A program made the position numbers and the translations under genes. The notes under the pieces were generated by a model that saw nothing but the letters and a program-made list of their open reading frames with translations, had not been told where the DNA came from and searched no databases. Shown one piece after another: positions 9,668 to 20,221 of a stretch of 64,000 bases of DNA (its first letter is position 1; each line of letters begins with the position of its first letter). The DNA is from Nitrosomonas oligotropha (lineage in GTDB: Bacteria; Pseudomonadota; Gammaproteobacteria; Burkholderiales; Nitrosomonadaceae), in contig NZ_QRBZ01000003.1 in the NCBI RefSeq assembly GCF_009833085.1, positions 61,738-125,737 of the forward strand, given 5' to 3'.

Positions 9668-10159
9668 ATGGTCAGATTACAAACCAATTATGGTGTTATT
9701 ACGCTTGAACTGGATAGCGAGAAAGCGCCGGAAACCGTACAGAATTTCTTAAATTACGTGGCCAGCGGATTTTACGACAACACATTGTTTCATCGTGTTA
9801 TTGATGACTTTATGATTCAAGGTGGCGGATTCGAACCTGGAATGAAGCAAAAAAAGACTCAATCGCCTATTCAGAACGAAGCTGCCAACGGGCTTAAGAA
9901 CGATGCGTATAGTATCGCGATGGCTCGCACGGCCGATGTTCACTCCGCGACGGCGCAATTCTTCATCAATGTCGCTAATAACGGCTTTTTGAATTACAAA
10001 TCTTCAACGCCGCAAGGTTTCGGTTATTGCGTGTTCGGTAAAGTGATTGAAGGTCAGGATATCGTGGATAAAATCAAGAAAGTTAAAACCGGTGATCACG
10101 CAGGCCACCAGAATGTTCCGCTTGAAAATGTCATCATCGAGAAAGCCGAAGTGATTTAA
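9668..10159 (+). CDS. ppiB: Cytoplasmic cyclophilin-type peptidyl-prolyl isomerase
   Basis: A 163-residue cyclophilin starting directly with the fold ([16 protein letters not shown]) and no signal peptide. It has the catalytic segment [19 protein letters not shown], the [13 protein letters not shown] strand and [13 protein letters not shown]. Length matches E. coli PpiB (164 residues). It is a prolyl-bond folding catalyst in the cytosol. It has AGGA upstream of ATG 9668 and forms a two-gene unit with ppiA; the two share long identical stretches around the active site. It converges on metZ. Confidence 0.93.
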   Translation: MVRLQTNYGVITLELDSEKAPETVQNFLNYVASGFYDNTLFHRVIDDFMIQGGGFEPGMKQKKTQSPIQNEAANGLKNDAYSIAMARTADVHSATAQFFINVANNGFLNYKSSTPQGFGYCVFGKVIEGQDIVDKIKKVKTGDHAGHQNVPLENVIIEKAEVI

Positions 10160-10185
10160 CCGCAATCCGGCAGCCGCTTATCGCC

Positions 10186-10207
10186 CTGACATAGCGCCTT
10201 ATGTCAG
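10186..10207. terminator. Hairpin between convergent ppiB and metZ
   Basis: CTGACATA (10186-10193) pairs perfectly with TATGTCAG (10200-10207) around a 6-nt loop. The stem overlaps the metZ stop codon and lies 27 nt past the ppiB stop. Neither side has a T run, so it is a weak candidate for an intrinsic terminator but could act on both convergent transcripts. Confidence 0.4.
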
Positions 10208-11377
10208 CAATCCGCGCTGCAAATCAGCTTGCAGATCCTGCACCGCTTCAAGCCCCACCGCAATACGCAACAATCCATCGGTAATGCCGGCAGCATCCCG
10301 TGCTTCCTGACTGATACGCGCATGGGTTGTTGTGGCCGGGTGGGTCAGTGTGCTTTTCGCATCGCCCAGATTGGCGGTAATCGATATCAATCGCGTCGAA
10401 TCGATGACACGCCAGGCGGCTTCCTTGCCGCCTTTCACTTCAAATGTCACAATCCCACCGCCGGATTTTTGCTGACGTTGTGCTAATGCATGTTGCGGAT
10501 GCGAGGCTAAGCCGGGATAAAAAACACGCGTTACATGCGGTTGTGCTTCAAGCCATTGCGCCATCTGTAACGCATTTGACGAGTGCGCTTCTATGCGTAA
10601 CTTGAGCGTTTCCAGCCCCTTCAGTATCACCCAGGCATTGAAGGCGCTGAGTGTCGGCCCGGCGGTACGCAGAAATCCATAGATTCCGCCATCCATCAAC
10701 AATTCGCGCTTACCGAGCACAGCACCGCCCAATACTCTACCCTGCCCGTCCAAATATTTGGTCGCGGAATGAATCACGATGTCAGCGCCTAACTCTAGCG
10801 GCTTCTGCAAAATAGGGGTACAAAAACAATTATCGACCACCAGCCAAACGCCTGCTTTCTTGGCGATTTTACTCAGTTCCGCGATATCGGAGATTTCCGT
10901 TAACGGATTGGACGGTGTTTCCAGAAAAAACAGTTTGGTATTGGGTTGTATCGCGGCTTGCCATGACTGTGCATCGGTCGCCGATACGAAAGTTGTGTCG
11001 ATATTGAAGCGTTTCAATATGTTATTGAATAAATTGACTGTTGCGCCAAATAAACTGCGCGATGCGACGATATGGTCGCCCGCCGACAATAGCCCCATCG
11101 TGCAGGCCAATATTGCCGACATGCCGGAAGAAGTTGCGATGCAGGCTTCGGCTCCTTCCAATGCGGCCAGCCGTTCTTCAAACGCAGTGACGGTGGGATT
11201 GGTGAACCTGGAATAGATGTTACCCGGCTCGTTGCCGGAAAATCGCGCAGCCGCTTGAGCAGCGCTCTCAAAAACGAAACTGGAAGTCAGATACATGGCT
11301 TCGGAGTGTTCGTTGAATTGACTGCGATGAACTCCGGTGTGGAGCGCCAGCGTTTCAGGCTGTAAATGATCAGACAT
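10199..11377 (-). CDS. metZ: O-succinylhomoserine sulfhydrylase
   Basis: A 392-residue PLP enzyme of the Cys/Met metabolism family. The PLP lysine lies in HSATKYLDGQGRVLGG, with other family motifs YSRFTNPTV and ATSSGMSAILA. The family member placed downstream of purF in betaproteobacteria converts O-succinylhomoserine and sulfide to homocysteine in direct-sulfhydrylation methionine synthesis. Cystathionine gamma-synthase is the alternative reading; the context and the GQGRVLGG segment favour MetZ. It is the last gene of the minus-strand block, 114 nt after purF. Confidence 0.9.
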   Translation of the reverse strand: MSDHLQPETLALHTGVHRSQFNEHSEAMYLTSSFVFESAAQAAARFSGNEPGNIYSRFTNPTVTAFEERLAALEGAEACIATSSGMSAILACTMGLLSAGDHIVASRSLFGATVNLFNNILKRFNIDTTFVSATDAQSWQAAIQPNTKLFFLETPSNPLTEISDIAELSKIAKKAGVWLVVDNCFCTPILQKPLELGADIVIHSATKYLDGQGRVLGGAVLGKRELLMDGGIYGFLRTAGPTLSAFNAWVILKGLETLKLRIEAHSSNALQMAQWLEAQPHVTRVFYPGLASHPQHALAQRQQKSGGGIVTFEVKGGKEAAWRVIDSTRLISITANLGDAKSTLTHPATTTHARISQEARDAAGITDGLLRIAVGLEAVQDLQADLQRGLLT

Positions 11378-11491
11378 AAGATGAACCTTGAGCGAAAACG
11401 ATAGTAATAGAAATCAGAAAAAGTAGAAATTCAATGGCCAATAGCAAAACTCAAAATGACATGATGGTTATTGAATGCCCTGCTCAGTATG

Positions 11492-13012
11492 CTATTCGGA
11501 AAAAACCAAGCTCAAATCCAATTGCGTATTGAGTTTAGCCTGTAATACCGAATGATTGGAATTCCGCTGTAATTCCAGGGTTTGTAAATATTCGGGAGTA
11601 ATATCCCCGGTTATGTAGTTACCGTTGAAACATGAAGTTTCAAAACTTTTAACCGCAGGCAATACTTTTGAGACAGCGTGATTCAATGCATCCAGGTCTT
11701 GAAAAATCAAGAAATCCGCGCCAATTTCATTACAAATTTCTTCTGTCGTGCGATCGGTCGCGATCAATTCCTGGCGTGTCGGCATGTCGATACCGTATAC
11801 ATTCGGATATCGCACCGGTGGAGCCGCGGAAGCAAAGTAAATTTTATTCGCACCCGCCTCGCGCGCCATCTGAACAATCTCCCGGCTTGTCGTGCCGCGC
11901 ACGATGGAATCATCCACCAACATGACATTCTTGCCGCGAAATTCGATACTCATGGCATTCAGTTTTTGCCGCACGGATTTACGCCGTTGTTGCTGACCCG
12001 GCATGATGAAAGTGCGGCCGACATAGCGATTCTTGACAAACCCTTCACGAAAATCAATGCCTAAACTGTTGGCAAGCTGTAAGGCGCTGGGACGGCTGGA
12101 ATCGGGAATCGGGATGACCACGTCAATGTCCAGATGATGCATGGTATTCCTGATTTTCTCGGCCAGATGCTCTCCCATGTTTAATCGTGTTTCGTAAACT
12201 GAGATGCCGTCAATGACAGAATCGGGCCGGGCTAAATAGACATATTCAAAAATGCAAGGATTCAACGACGCATTGGGGGCGCACTGTTTATTGTAGAAAT
12301 TGCCGTCTTCATCGATAAAAATGGCTTCCCCGGGCTGTATATCGCGTATCAATTTAAAACCCAGCGTATCCAGCGCCACACTTTCCGATGCAATCAGGTA
12401 TTCATTGCCCAATTCATTTTCTGCGGTACCGAAAACCAATGGCCGTATGCCATAAGGATCGCGAAAAGCTAACAATCCATACCCTGCGATCATCGCCACT
12501 ACCGCATAAGCGCCTTTGCAGCGTTTATGAACACCGGCCACCGCAGCAAAAATAGTCGCGGGGTCGAGCTGGCAATTGCGCGTGCTTTCCTGCAACTCAT
12601 GCGCCAGCACATTGAGCAGAACTTCCGAGTCGGAATTGGTGTTCACATGCCGCAGATCGGTTCTGAACAATTCTTGATTCAGTTGTTCCGCATTGGTTAA
12701 ATTGCCGTTATGGCTTAATACGATCCCGAATGGGGAGTTGACATAAAAAGGCTGCGCCTCGGCTGATGAGTTAGCCGATCCGGCGGTCGGATAGCGCACA
12801 TGTCCGATACCGATATTACCCGCCAATGCACGCATGTTTCTGGTGCGAAATACATCACGCACCAAACCCAAACCTTTATGCATGTGAAAAGTATTCCCTT
12901 GTGCTGTTACAATGCCGCTTGCATCCTGCCCGCGATGCTGCAACATGAGCAAACCATCATAAAGTAACTGATTGGCGGGTGATTTTGCAACAATGCCGAG
13001 AATTCCACACAT
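11492..13012 (-). CDS. purF: Amidophosphoribosyltransferase
   Basis: A 506-residue enzyme for the first step of purine synthesis, making phosphoribosylamine from PRPP and glutamine. The N-terminal nucleophile is Cys2 (MCGILGIV), followed by the glutaminase domain ([17 protein letters not shown]). The phosphoribosyltransferase domain carries the PRPP loop [18 protein letters not shown] stands upstream of ATG 13012. It follows cvpA after 37 nt, the classic cvpA-purF arrangement shared with enterobacteria. Confidence 0.96.
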   Translation of the reverse strand: MCGILGIVAKSPANQLLYDGLLMLQHRGQDASGIVTAQGNTFHMHKGLGLVRDVFRTRNMRALAGNIGIGHVRYPTAGSANSSAEAQPFYVNSPFGIVLSHNGNLTNAEQLNQELFRTDLRHVNTNSDSEVLLNVLAHELQESTRNCQLDPATIFAAVAGVHKRCKGAYAVVAMIAGYGLLAFRDPYGIRPLVFGTAENELGNEYLIASESVALDTLGFKLIRDIQPGEAIFIDEDGNFYNKQCAPNASLNPCIFEYVYLARPDSVIDGISVYETRLNMGEHLAEKIRNTMHHLDIDVVIPIPDSSRPSALQLANSLGIDFREGFVKNRYVGRTFIMPGQQQRRKSVRQKLNAMSIEFRGKNVMLVDDSIVRGTTSREIVQMAREAGANKIYFASAAPPVRYPNVYGIDMPTRQELIATDRTTEEICNEIGADFLIFQDLDALNHAVSKVLPAVKSFETSCFNGNYITGDITPEYLQTLELQRNSNHSVLQAKLNTQLDLSLVFSE

Positions 13013-13049
13013 AGAAATGCTCCGTTAATTTTGTTGTCCCTGGTCCATC

Positions 13050-13556
13050 TTAAAGATTTTCTTTTCGTTCAAAACTAATACGTTTTGACAGATCGGCCGG
13101 AAGCCAAGGTAACACTTGCAGTGCAATCGCTTCCAAAGGACGGCTCAAAACTGCTTGTTGCCAAAATACCTGATTTGGAATTGTCGTTAAGCCGGCGATT
13201 AAAGTCAGTAACGTTACAATCGCCAGCGCCCTTAAAAGGCCAAAAATAGAACCAAACAACCGGTCAATGAATCCCAGTCCGATACCTTTGATCAATGAAG
13301 TGAGCAACATAGTCCCCAGTGCAGTGATCAGCAATACCGCAAGAAACGTTAAAACAAAGGCAATCGAAATGCGCAATGTCTCACCGATAATTTCAACCGG
13401 TAAAAATTGTTCAAAAAACGATCCGTACGCACTGGCTACTATAAAAGCAACTACCCAACCGGCAATGGATAGCGTTTCCCGGACAAATCCCCGGAAAATG
13501 CTTAAAAGTATTGAAACAAGAAAAATACCGGAAACAACATAATCAAGCGCGGTCAT
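13050..13556 (-). CDS. cvpA: CvpA family membrane protein
   Basis: A 168-residue inner-membrane protein with four hydrophobic helices (about residues 4-25, 28-50, 65-90 and 103-125), the CvpA/colicin V production fold. E. coli CvpA is 162 residues, is needed for colicin V production and is linked to envelope stress; its molecular activity is not settled. It sits directly upstream of purF as in many proteobacteria and is probably co-transcribed with it. Confidence 0.9.
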   Translation of the reverse strand: MTALDYVVSGIFLVSILLSIFRGFVRETLSIAGWVVAFIVASAYGSFFEQFLPVEIIGETLRISIAFVLTFLAVLLITALGTMLLTSLIKGIGLGFIDRLFGSIFGLLRALAIVTLLTLIAGLTTIPNQVFWQQAVLSRPLEAIALQVLPWLPADLSKRISFERKENL

Positions 13557-13621
13557 CAGTTAAAATCAATCCAATTCTCGTTGATTCATAACAGAAAGAT
13601 AGAAACCATTCCATTATCAGC

Positions 13622-14356
13622 TTATTTGGGAGCCACTACGCCGTCCAGTCCAATCTTTTTTAGTTTCTTTAATTCGGCTTCCGCAGCACTTCGTGTCGTG
13701 AAAGGACCGATGCGCACGCGCGTCACCTCATTGTGATCGACTTTCAGCGTTTCAGTGTAGGCTTTAAACCCGCTCGATAATAGATTGGTATGCTGTTGCT
13801 TGGCTTTCGCCTGATCGGAAAATGCGCCCAGTTGCACGACAAACGCTTTAGCTGCATCCGCCGGTACCGCTACAGATGCTGCGGCGGACGGGCTTGCTGA
13901 GGTTGCCGCAGGCGCGGGAGCTGGGGCAGGTACAGCTGCTGGTGTATTTGCTGCAACGCTGTTTTTCACTTCAGGGGCAACGGCTACCGAACGCCGGTCA
14001 AATCTTGGTTTAATGCCTGGAATTGGAATGCGCTTCTGTTCGTTTGACATTCCGGAGAATTCATCATGCTGCTGCGAACCCGCTTTATATTTGCCGGGTA
14101 ACTCAGGCGATGCCTCATCGTCGATGCCGGGAAATTCATTATTCACAGGCTCTTCTTTAAGCGTCAAATTATTTTTGTTGCTCTTAGCCGCCGGCAAATT
14201 GATAGCGATTTCCTGTTTTTCACTTTCGCCTTTTGGCTCATCGAATATAGCCGGTAATATAATCACAGCAGCAAGTACCAGTATGATAGCGCCAACCAGA
14301 CGCCGCCTTGCGCGTTTCCTGAGTAATAATTCTTCTTCACTGATATTTTTATTCAT
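13622..14356 (-). CDS. SPOR-domain membrane protein (DedD-like)
   Basis: A 244-residue protein with a short cytoplasmic basic segment, one membrane helix (about residues 17-37), a low-complexity Ala/Pro-rich periplasmic linker and a C-terminal SPOR domain (about 168-244, starting AFVVQLGAFSDQAKAKQQ). SPOR domains bind denuded peptidoglycan glycans at the division septum. Position between folC and cvpA matches dedD in enterobacteria, so a division-site role is likely. Part of the minus-strand block. Confidence 0.87.
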   Translation of the reverse strand: MNKNISEEELLLRKRARRRLVGAIILVLAAVIILPAIFDEPKGESEKQEIAINLPAAKSNKNNLTLKEEPVNNEFPGIDDEASPELPGKYKAGSQQHDEFSGMSNEQKRIPIPGIKPRFDRRSVAVAPEVKNSVAANTPAAVPAPAPAPAATSASPSAAASVAVPADAAKAFVVQLGAFSDQAKAKQQHTNLLSSGFKAYTETLKVDHNEVTRVRIGPFTTRSAAEAELKKLKKIGLDGVVAPK

Positions 14357-14372
14357 TTGAAATAGCCGATTA

Positions 14373-15662
14373 TTACCTGCTCTGTTGTGTGCTCAAATAC
14401 TGCAACACGCCGCTTACCGTATAGAACGATCCAAATATGCAAATTCTATCATTTTTACCGGCTTGTTCACAGGCAAAAACAAAAGCCGCGACACTGTCGG
14501 AAAACCGGAAAATAACATCCGCATCGCTTGCAATACCCGCTTTATGAATTTCATTGATCAAATAATCGGCCGATGCGGCGCGAGGAGATTGTATAGCCGA
14601 TACCAGCCAGAAATCGATATCGTTTTTTAATGCTTGAATGACACCTTGGATATCTTTGTCTTGCAGCATGGAAAATACCGCATAGGTGCGGCCGGATGGT
14701 TTCGCCGCCGCTAAATTTTCCGCCAAAACAACGGCTGCAGCGGGATTATGAGCGACATCCAGAATAATCATCGGTTGCGTCGAAACCATTTGAAATCTGC
14801 CCGGTATGACCGCTTCGCCCAATCCTTGCCGGATGTCTTTCATACTGACCGGCAACAATTCGCACAAGGTATCCAATGCGGTCAGGCAAGCACTGGCATT
14901 TTGCAGTTGCTTGACACCCCGCAATGCGGGGAATGGGAGAGAATGCCGCCGCCCTTTCGGCCCCCAGTAATCCCATTGCATACCTTTGTTTGAGTAGCCG
15001 AATTCTTTATTCAAACGGAAAAATTGAGCGCCGGAAGTTTCAATGTGCTGATGAACAGAATCAGGTATATCGGCTTCCGCGCAAATGGCCAGTTTGTTTT
15101 TTCTAAAAATCGCGGCTTTCTCAAAACCTATTTTTTCCCGCGTATCTCCCAGATAATCCATGTGATCAAGATCGATACTGGTTATGATTGCACAATCCGC
15201 ATCGAATATGTTCACCGCATCCAGACGCCCGCCGAGACCGACTTCCAAGATCGCCACATCAATACGCGCTTGAATGAATATCTGCATCGCTGCCAATGTG
15301 CCAAATTCAAAAAAGGTCAACGAAGTATCGCAATCCTTTCTGGCGGCATCGATATGTGCGAAAGCTTCGCACAGACTTTTATCATCCACTTCATTTTTAT
15401 CGATGCGGACTCGTTCGTTATAGCGCAGCAAATGCGGCGAGGTATAACACCCCACTTTGTAACCGGCGCAGAATAATATTGACTCCAGCATTGCACAAAC
15501 CGACCCCTTACCGTTTGTGCCGCCCACCATGATAATGGGAAATTGCGGTGATAAAGCAAGTTTGGATCGAACCCGGTTGACACGCGCCAATCCCATTTCA
15601 ATCGTTTTGGGATGAAGCAATTCCAGATACGTTAACCAATCAGCGAGCGAGTCAGCTTCCAT
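14373..15662 (-). CDS. folC: Bifunctional folylpolyglutamate/dihydrofolate synthase
   Basis: A 429-residue Mur-ligase-fold enzyme that adds glutamate to dihydropteroate and folates. It shows the ATP loop GGTNGKGSVCAML, the downstream folate-site segments YTSPHLLRYNERVRI and EVGLGGRLDAVN, and the C-terminal domain start LDVAHNPAAA. The gene lies 44 nt after accD and 16 nt before the SPOR gene, the accD-folC-dedD-cvpA-purF order of many proteobacteria. Confidence 0.94.
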   Translation of the reverse strand: MEADSLADWLTYLELLHPKTIEMGLARVNRVRSKLALSPQFPIIMVGGTNGKGSVCAMLESILFCAGYKVGCYTSPHLLRYNERVRIDKNEVDDKSLCEAFAHIDAARKDCDTSLTFFEFGTLAAMQIFIQARIDVAILEVGLGGRLDAVNIFDADCAIITSIDLDHMDYLGDTREKIGFEKAAIFRKNKLAICAEADIPDSVHQHIETSGAQFFRLNKEFGYSNKGMQWDYWGPKGRRHSLPFPALRGVKQLQNASACLTALDTLCELLPVSMKDIRQGLGEAVIPGRFQMVSTQPMIILDVAHNPAAAVVLAENLAAAKPSGRTYAVFSMLQDKDIQGVIQALKNDIDFWLVSAIQSPRAASADYLINEIHKAGIASDADVIFRFSDSVAAFVFACEQAGKNDRICIFGSFYTVSGVLQYLSTQQSR

Positions 15663-15706
15663 TGGGTGCGCCTGTATTGAACAGGAAATGAAATGATAAA
15701 CGGCGT

Positions 15707-16576
15707 TTAAGGAATAGGCGCAGGAATACGCATCAGTTGCGTACAGAGATTGACAATCTTGTCACGCATCTGCCGCCGGTCGACGATCATATCGATCGCG
15801 CCGTGCTGCAATAAAAATTCAGCTCGCTGGAAGCCATCCGGAAGTGTTTGACGCACTGTTTGCTCAATGACACGCGGTCCGGCAAAACCGATCAATGCGC
15901 CGGGTTCGGCAATCACCACATCGCCAAGAAAGGCAAAACTGGCGGATACGCCCCCCATGGTCGGGTCGGTCAGAACCGATATGAACGGTAACTTACGATG
16001 ACTCAGCTTAGTCAGCACGGCCGTTGTTTTTGCCATTTGCATCAAAGAGAACAAACCTTCTTGCATGCGAGCGCCACCGCTGGCGCTGAAGCAAATAAAA
16101 GGCAAGTGATGATCGATGCAGGTTTTAACACCGCGCACGAATCGTTCGCCAACGACGGAACCCATCGAACCGCCCATGAAACCAAATTCAAATACCGCGA
16201 CAACAACCGGCATCGTTTTGATGGTGCCTTGCAGCACCACTAAGGAATCTTGCTCGTCGGTGTTTTCTTTCGCCTGCGCCAGACGATCCGTATAACGTTT
16301 GCTGTCCTTGAATTTCAACGCATCGGTGGCAACCACTTCAGCACCGATTTCATAACGACCTTCCGGATCCAGCAGTTGATCGAGGCGGTTTCTTGCCGAA
16401 ATACGATTATGGAAGTCACACTTAGGACAGACATTCAAATTCTTAGCCAAGTCCGTGTAGTACAGAACCGCTTCGCAAGTACGGCACTTACTCCACAAAC
16501 CTTCCGGCACTATTTTCTTCTCACCCGCTTCTTTTCTCTTGATCTTTGGCGGGATAATGTTCTGAAACCAGCTCAT
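15707..16576 (-). CDS. accD: Acetyl-CoA carboxylase carboxyltransferase beta subunit
   Basis: A 289-residue subunit of the heterotetrameric carboxyltransferase that moves the carboxyl group from biotin to acetyl-CoA, forming malonyl-CoA for fatty acids. An N-terminal zinc ribbon is visible as CRTC and CPKC (about residues 33-55), followed by the crotonase-type fold with [11 protein letters not shown] and [11 protein letters not shown]. The accA partner is not in the window. It sits between trpA and folC. Confidence 0.95.
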   Translation of the reverse strand: MSWFQNIIPPKIKRKEAGEKKIVPEGLWSKCRTCEAVLYYTDLAKNLNVCPKCDFHNRISARNRLDQLLDPEGRYEIGAEVVATDALKFKDSKRYTDRLAQAKENTDEQDSLVVLQGTIKTMPVVVAVFEFGFMGGSMGSVVGERFVRGVKTCIDHHLPFICFSASGGARMQEGLFSLMQMAKTTAVLTKLSHRKLPFISVLTDPTMGGVSASFAFLGDVVIAEPGALIGFAGPRVIEQTVRQTLPDGFQRAEFLLQHGAIDMIVDRRQMRDKIVNLCTQLMRIPAPIP

Positions 16577-16612
16577 CTGTAACGTTTCCTAAAACGTGTT
16601 TTAAACATTGCT

Positions 16613-17470
16613 TCAATTCTCATCAATGGCTTTACGTAAGGTGCCGATTAGATTTCCCACGTTCCCGAGTAACTCGGCTTCCGGAGATTTTTCGATTTCC
16701 TCAATGATGCGGCTGCCAACCACCACGGCATCGGCCAGACCGGCAACTGCCTTGGCTGTTGCGCCATCACGAATGCCAAATCCAACGCCGATCGGCAATG
16801 CGATATATTGGCGTAATTGTGCCAGCATCGCGCTGACATCTTGAAGATCCAGATGAGATGCGCCGGTTACTCCTTTAAGGGAAACATAGTAAACGTAACC
16901 TCTGGCCATTTTTGCGACTTGTTCAATACGTGCTTGCGGTGTTGTCGGGGACAGTAAAAAAATCGCATCGATTTCCTGTTGCTCCAGGCATTGCACCCAT
17001 TCAGCGGATTCTTCGGGCGGATAATCGACGATCAGAATACCATCGACACCGCAATCTTTCGCCTTGGCAGCAAAGGCTGCATAGCCCAAGGCTTCAACCG
17101 GATTGGCATAACCCATTAAAACCACCGGTGTCGTGCTATCTGTTTTTCTAAATTCGCTTACCATATGCAAAACATCATGCAGACTGACGTGATGCTTTAA
17201 CGCACGCTCGGACGATCTTTGAATGGTCGGTCCATCCGCCATAGGATCGGAAAAAGGCACACCCAGTTCGATGATATCGGCGCCGGATTGAACCAGCTGA
17301 TGCATCAATAGAACGGTTACTTCCGGATTAGGATCACCGGCGGTAATAAATGGAATTAATGCTTTCCGGTTTTGACTTTTTAATGCAGCGAATTTCGTGG
17401 CAATACGATTTATTTTTTTAGCGTCATTCTGATCGCTGAAAATATTCAGTAAATTCTTTATAAAGCTCAT
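16613..17470 (-). CDS. trpA: Tryptophan synthase alpha chain
   Basis: A 285-residue TIM-barrel enzyme that cleaves indole-glycerol phosphate to indole and glyceraldehyde 3-phosphate. The catalytic Glu and Asp lie in IELGVPFSDPMADGPTIQ, with the phosphate-binding GVGFGIRD segment later. I place the start at ATG 17470 (GGATGA upstream); a TTG at 17488 would add six residues. The N-terminus carries about 15 extra residues before the usual start region (KFAALKSQNRKALIPF). It follows trpB by 56 nt. Confidence 0.94.
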   Translation of the reverse strand: MSFIKNLLNIFSDQNDAKKINRIATKFAALKSQNRKALIPFITAGDPNPEVTVLLMHQLVQSGADIIELGVPFSDPMADGPTIQRSSERALKHHVSLHDVLHMVSEFRKTDSTTPVVLMGYANPVEALGYAAFAAKAKDCGVDGILIVDYPPEESAEWVQCLEQQEIDAIFLLSPTTPQARIEQVAKMARGYVYYVSLKGVTGASHLDLQDVSAMLAQLRQYIALPIGVGFGIRDGATAKAVAGLADAVVVGSRIIEEIEKSPEAELLGNVGNLIGTLRKAIDEN

Positions 17471-17526
17471 ATGCTCATCCGCTCTCAATTCTTCTCAGAA
17501 AACTGCAAAATACTGCTATTCATTCA

Positions 17527-18726
17527 TTACAGCGTTAAACCGGACATTTGCGCAACCGTTGCCATATCCTTGTCACCTCGCCCGGACAAATTCACCAGCA
17601 GCAGTTTGTCTTTGGATAAAGTAGGCGCATATTTGGCGGCGTAAGCCAATGCATGGCTTGATTCCAATGCAGGCATGATACCTTCATAGCGGCACAGCGT
17701 ATGAAATGCTTCCAATGCTTCATCGTCGGTGATCGAGACATATTCAGCACGGCCGCAGTCTTTAAGCCAGGCATGTTCCGGTCCTACGCCGGGATAATCA
17801 AGTCCGGCTGAAATCGAATGCGTCTCGATGATCTGGCCATTCTCATCTTGGATCAGATAAGTGCGGTTACCATGCAATACGCCCGGTTTACCCGTTGATA
17901 ATGTTGCCGCATGCTGATGCGTATCAATGCCTTTTCCCGCGGCTTCAACGCCGATCAAGCGCACATTGGTATCATCAATATACGGATAAAATAAGCCGAT
18001 CGCATTCGATCCACCGCCGACGCAGGCGATCAACGCATCCGGTTGGCGGTTGAAATCCTCCTGCATTTGTACCTTGGCTTCATTTCCGATGATCGCCTGA
18101 AAATCTCTCACCATCATCGGATAGGGATGCGGTCCTGCTACGGTACCGATGATGTAAAAAGTATCCTCAACGTTGGTGACCCAGTCGCGCATCGCTTCAT
18201 TCAAGGCGTCTTTTAAGGTCCGTGATCCGGATTCGACCGGCACTACCGTGGCGCCGAGCAATTTCATGCGATAAACGTTGGTGGCTTGCCGTTTCACATC
18301 TTCGGATCCCATGTAAACCACGCATTCCATACCATAACGCGCCGCTACGGTCGCACTGGCCACGCCATGCTGGCCCGCACCGGTTTCTGCAATGACGCGC
18401 TTTTTGCCCATACGCCGCGCGAGCAAAGCTTGGCCGATGGTGTTGTTGATTTTGTGCGCGCCGGTATGGTTTAAATCTTCGCGCTTTAACAGTATCTGCG
18501 CGCCCCCCAAATGCTCCGACCATCTTTTGGCGTGATAAATTGGACTGGGACGTCCGACATAATGTTTTAATTCGTAGGCAAATTCTGCTTTAAATTCGGG
18601 ATCATCGCGATAAAATTCATATTGCTTGCGCAAATCTTCCAAAGCTGAAATTAACGTTTCAGCGACAAATATGCCGCCATAGGGACCAAAATGGCCTTCT
18701 TTATTCGGCAGATCATAAGCACTCAC
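17527..18726 (-). CDS. trpB: Tryptophan synthase beta chain
   Basis: A 399-residue PLP enzyme that condenses indole with serine to tryptophan. The PLP lysine is in HTGAHKINN, the phosphate-binding loop is GGGSNAIG and the glycine-rich start is [11 protein letters not shown]. It starts with GTG at 18726; the GTGA overlaps the trpF stop, so translation of the two is probably coupled. The partner trpA follows. Confidence 0.96.
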   Translation of the reverse strand: MSAYDLPNKEGHFGPYGGIFVAETLISALEDLRKQYEFYRDDPEFKAEFAYELKHYVGRPSPIYHAKRWSEHLGGAQILLKREDLNHTGAHKINNTIGQALLARRMGKKRVIAETGAGQHGVASATVAARYGMECVVYMGSEDVKRQATNVYRMKLLGATVVPVESGSRTLKDALNEAMRDWVTNVEDTFYIIGTVAGPHPYPMMVRDFQAIIGNEAKVQMQEDFNRQPDALIACVGGGSNAIGLFYPYIDDTNVRLIGVEAAGKGIDTHQHAATLSTGKPGVLHGNRTYLIQDENGQIIETHSISAGLDYPGVGPEHAWLKDCGRAEYVSITDDEALEAFHTLCRYEGIMPALESSHALAYAAKYAPTLSKDKLLLVNLSGRGDKDMATVAQMSGLTL

Positions 18727-19340
18727 AATTGTTTAACTCCTTGCATGAAAGCAATAATTTTTTTCTCATCCTTAATACCCTTCGAGGCTTCCACACCACT
18801 TGAAACATCCACCGCCCAGGGTCGGGTTTGTTTGATCGCTCTTACCACATTATCGGGATTTAAACCACCGGAAAGAATGAGCGGTAGAGACAATTGCTGT
18901 GGAATGAGTTGCCAGTCAAAAGCGTGTCCGGTACCTCCGGGCATGTCCGTAGCATAAGTATCGAGTAATAACCCTTTTGCTGCCCGGTAACGTTGGGCAT
19001 ATTGTAGCAAATCTGTGTCCGGTTTGACTCGAATCGCTTTAATATAAGACTGGGGGAATTGATTGCAGAATTCCGGCGATTCATCACCATGAAATTGGAG
19101 CAGATTGAGCTTGGCAGCCCGCGCGGTTTCTTTGACCCAAGCCGCATCCGGGTCGACATAGACACCGACGGTGCAGATGAAAGGAGGAATCACTTCGGCA
19201 ATCCGGCCCGCGGATTCCGGATCGATATAGCGCGCGCTATGTGGCCAGAAAACAAAACCGATGGCATCAACACCGTTCTGAATCGCTGCAATTGCGTCTT
19301 CACTGCGGGTAATTCCGCATACTTTTACGCGCACTGACAT
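18723..19340 (-). CDS. trpF: Phosphoribosylanthranilate isomerase
   Basis: A 205-residue TIM-barrel enzyme of tryptophan synthesis that isomerises phosphoribosylanthranilate. The N-terminal catalytic Cys lies in [11 protein letters not shown], the family [11 protein letters not shown] segment is present, and the C-terminal phosphate site is [10 protein letters not shown] and DVSSGVE. It is stand-alone, not fused to trpC, and heads the trpFBA run with a 4-nt overlap into trpB. Confidence 0.95.
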   Translation of the reverse strand: MSVRVKVCGITRSEDAIAAIQNGVDAIGFVFWPHSARYIDPESAGRIAEVIPPFICTVGVYVDPDAAWVKETARAAKLNLLQFHGDESPEFCNQFPQSYIKAIRVKPDTDLLQYAQRYRAAKGLLLDTYATDMPGGTGHAFDWQLIPQQLSLPLILSGGLNPDNVVRAIKQTRPWAVDVSSGVEASKGIKDEKKIIAFMQGVKQL

Positions 19341-19371
19341 GGCAATCTATATCGTCTTTCTTGTGTGTAAC

Positions 19372-20169
19372 TTAGTTATGTATCGATAGCCCCGGAATGA
19401 CCGGGAGCTGGGAAAACTCCGGCAGACCCCAGTCAGCATCATATTTCACGCCCGCCAGATACAGCCCTGCAGGAGAAAATGTCGGCGCCGCATATGTCCG
19501 GTTACGGCTGTCCAGCAGCGCATGCATCCAATCGACAGAATACTTGCCTTTACCGATATAAACAAGGCAGCCGATAATATTTCTCACCATGTGATGCAAA
19601 AATGCATTTGCACATAGCTCAAAAACAAATAAATTCCCTTGGCGGGAAATAGTCAGACGGGTGATTGTCCGTACCGGAGATTTCGCTTGACACTCCGCCG
19701 CGCGGAATGCGGAGAAATCATGTTCGCCCATCAGGATAGCCCCCGCGCTTTGCATTTGCTCCAGTTGCAACGGGTGATGATACCATCCCACCTTATTGTT
19801 ATTGAGGCCGGGACGAACCGGTTGATTTAATAACAGATAGATATAGCGGCGCTCTATAGCGCTATATCGTGCGTGGAATTCGCCGGATACTTCAGCTGCC
19901 CATAGAATGGCTATATCATTGGGCAAGAGCGCATTGACTCCGCGTATCCATGCACTGACCGGGCGCTGCGCCGATGTATCAAAGTGAACGACTTGATAAA
20001 GCGCATGCACGCCCGTATCGGTGCGGCCCGCAGTGATGACGCGAATTTTTTCCTGTACGATCTTGGATAGGGCTGCCTCAAGCGTATCCTGAATCGAGCA
20101 GCCTTGCGGTTGACTTTGCCATCCGCAATAACGGCTGCCGTCATACTCTAAAACCAGCGCTATCCGCAC
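19372..20169 (-). CDS. truA: tRNA pseudouridine(38-40) synthase
   Basis: A 265-residue enzyme modifying uridines 38-40 in the tRNA anticodon arm. The catalytic Asp is in TAGRTDTGVHALYQVVHF; RRYIYLL and HHMVRNIIGCLVYIGKG are further family segments. The start is GTG at 20169 (MRIALVLEYDGSRYCGWQ), the normal family N-terminus. The fimV-truA-trpF order is conserved in betaproteobacteria. It lies 52 nt after fimV. Confidence 0.95.
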   Translation of the reverse strand: MRIALVLEYDGSRYCGWQSQPQGCSIQDTLEAALSKIVQEKIRVITAGRTDTGVHALYQVVHFDTSAQRPVSAWIRGVNALLPNDIAILWAAEVSGEFHARYSAIERRYIYLLLNQPVRPGLNNNKVGWYHHPLQLEQMQSAGAILMGEHDFSAFRAAECQAKSPVRTITRLTISRQGNLFVFELCANAFLHHMVRNIIGCLVYIGKGKYSVDWMHALLDSRNRTYAAPTFSPAGLYLAGVKYDADWGLPEFSQLPVIPGLSIHN

Positions 20170-20221
20170 AAACTAGAATTGCCATACAGGTTGATCGGGT
20201 GCAATGTGCGTTAATAAGCAA